DNA from: Eimeria necatrix
Lineage: Eukaryota > Apicomplexa > Conoidasida > Eucoccidiorida > Eimeriidae
Direction: 5' to 3'
Assembly: GCF_000499385.1 (NCBI RefSeq)
Contig: NW_013654387.1
Location: 1-15,000 of the forward strand
Length of the DNA: 15,000 nucleotides
Positions within the stretch are counted from its first letter, which is position 1. Every line of letters begins with the position of its first letter. Positions 14,879 through 15,000 of this stretch are shown here, piece by piece. The translations under genes and the position numbers were made by a program. Below the pieces are notes generated by a model. It worked only from the letters and a program-made list of their open reading frames with translations. It did no database searches and had not been told where the DNA came from.

Positions 14879-15000
14879 GCGTTGGACTCCTACGTGTGGG
14901 AGCACCCGGTTGAGGCTCACTATTTGCTGCAGTCGCTGACGGGGTCTTTGCAGCTGCTGCTGCTGCTGTGGCAGCAGCAGCAGGGGAAGCCGCAGCTAGG
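14879..15000 (+). CDS. Probable exon of an unrecognised gene (exon B, runs off the right edge)
   Basis: Reads ALDSYVWEHPVEAHYLLQSL, TGSLQ, a Leu run, W, a Gln run, GKPQL. The first 25 residues look like ordinary structured protein with no homopolymer. The CTG stretch here is read as Leu, which is uncommon in the exons of this window. No family recognised; truncated by the window edge. Confidence 0.55.

Noticed and set aside
11840..15000. A single gene joining the exon at 11840-12079 directly to 14747 across the AT-rich block
   Set aside because: The donor at 12080 is phase 0, while the exon at 14747 needs one base from the preceding exon, so a direct join breaks the frame; extra exons would be required.

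Overview
The window looks like nuclear DNA of a coccidian apicomplexan, most likely an Eimeria species. Three things point there: very dense CAG/CTG trinucleotide tracts that run through coding sequence as Ala, Gln and Ser homopolymers, many interstitial blocks of the plant/apicomplexan-type telomere repeat AAACCCT/TTTAGGG, and intron-containing eukaryotic housekeeping genes. The species cannot be named from the sequence alone. No rRNA, tRNA, transposase or CRISPR array was seen.

Layout. (1) 72-769 (+): last exon of the translation factor eIF2B delta subunit. Its intron runs off the left edge, and its stop codon is the first TAG of a TAGC satellite. (2) 770-2376: TAGC/TGGC satellite with a small AT-rich island and no ORF. 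(3) 7218-2377 (-): a gene I reconstruct as six exons with consistent splice phases. It encodes a WD40 protein of the WDR75/Utp17/Nan1 family (small-subunit ribosome biogenesis), about 1307 residues and swollen by homopolymers. Four of its five introns contain telomere-like repeats, often touching the splice site. (4) 7219-8108: divergent intergenic or promoter region with a GTGTAC palindrome, an AATTT tract and a GC-rich hairpin. (5) 8109-9578 (+): a Gln/Ala/Ser-rich ORF with a possible Plus3 (Rtf1-like) domain, also ending at the first TAG of a TAGC satellite. (6) 9579-11835: satellite, CAG/CTG tracts, AT-rich runs, three G-strand telomere-like blocks, a (CGT)n tract and a GCTGCA minisatellite. 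(7) 11840-12079 (+): a probable exon of an unrecognised gene. (8) 12080-14746: a sharply AT-rich block with (TTTA)n, a 9-bp tandem repeat, a 275-bp tandem duplication, perfect palindromes on a GTGTAC(G)TACAC core and a TGCATG array. (9) 14747-15000 (+): two probable exons of an unrecognised gene running off the right edge, split by a 64-nt intron made mostly of CTG.

The two recognised genes are ordinary housekeeping genes (translation initiation; rRNA processing and transcription). The unusual content is in the repeats. Telomere-like blocks and (CTG)n sit at splice sites, the four-base satellite supplies stop codons, and a dispersed palindrome keeps a shared core while its arms vary in a base-paired way. 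All splice sites are my reading of the sequence by eye and have not been checked against transcripts.
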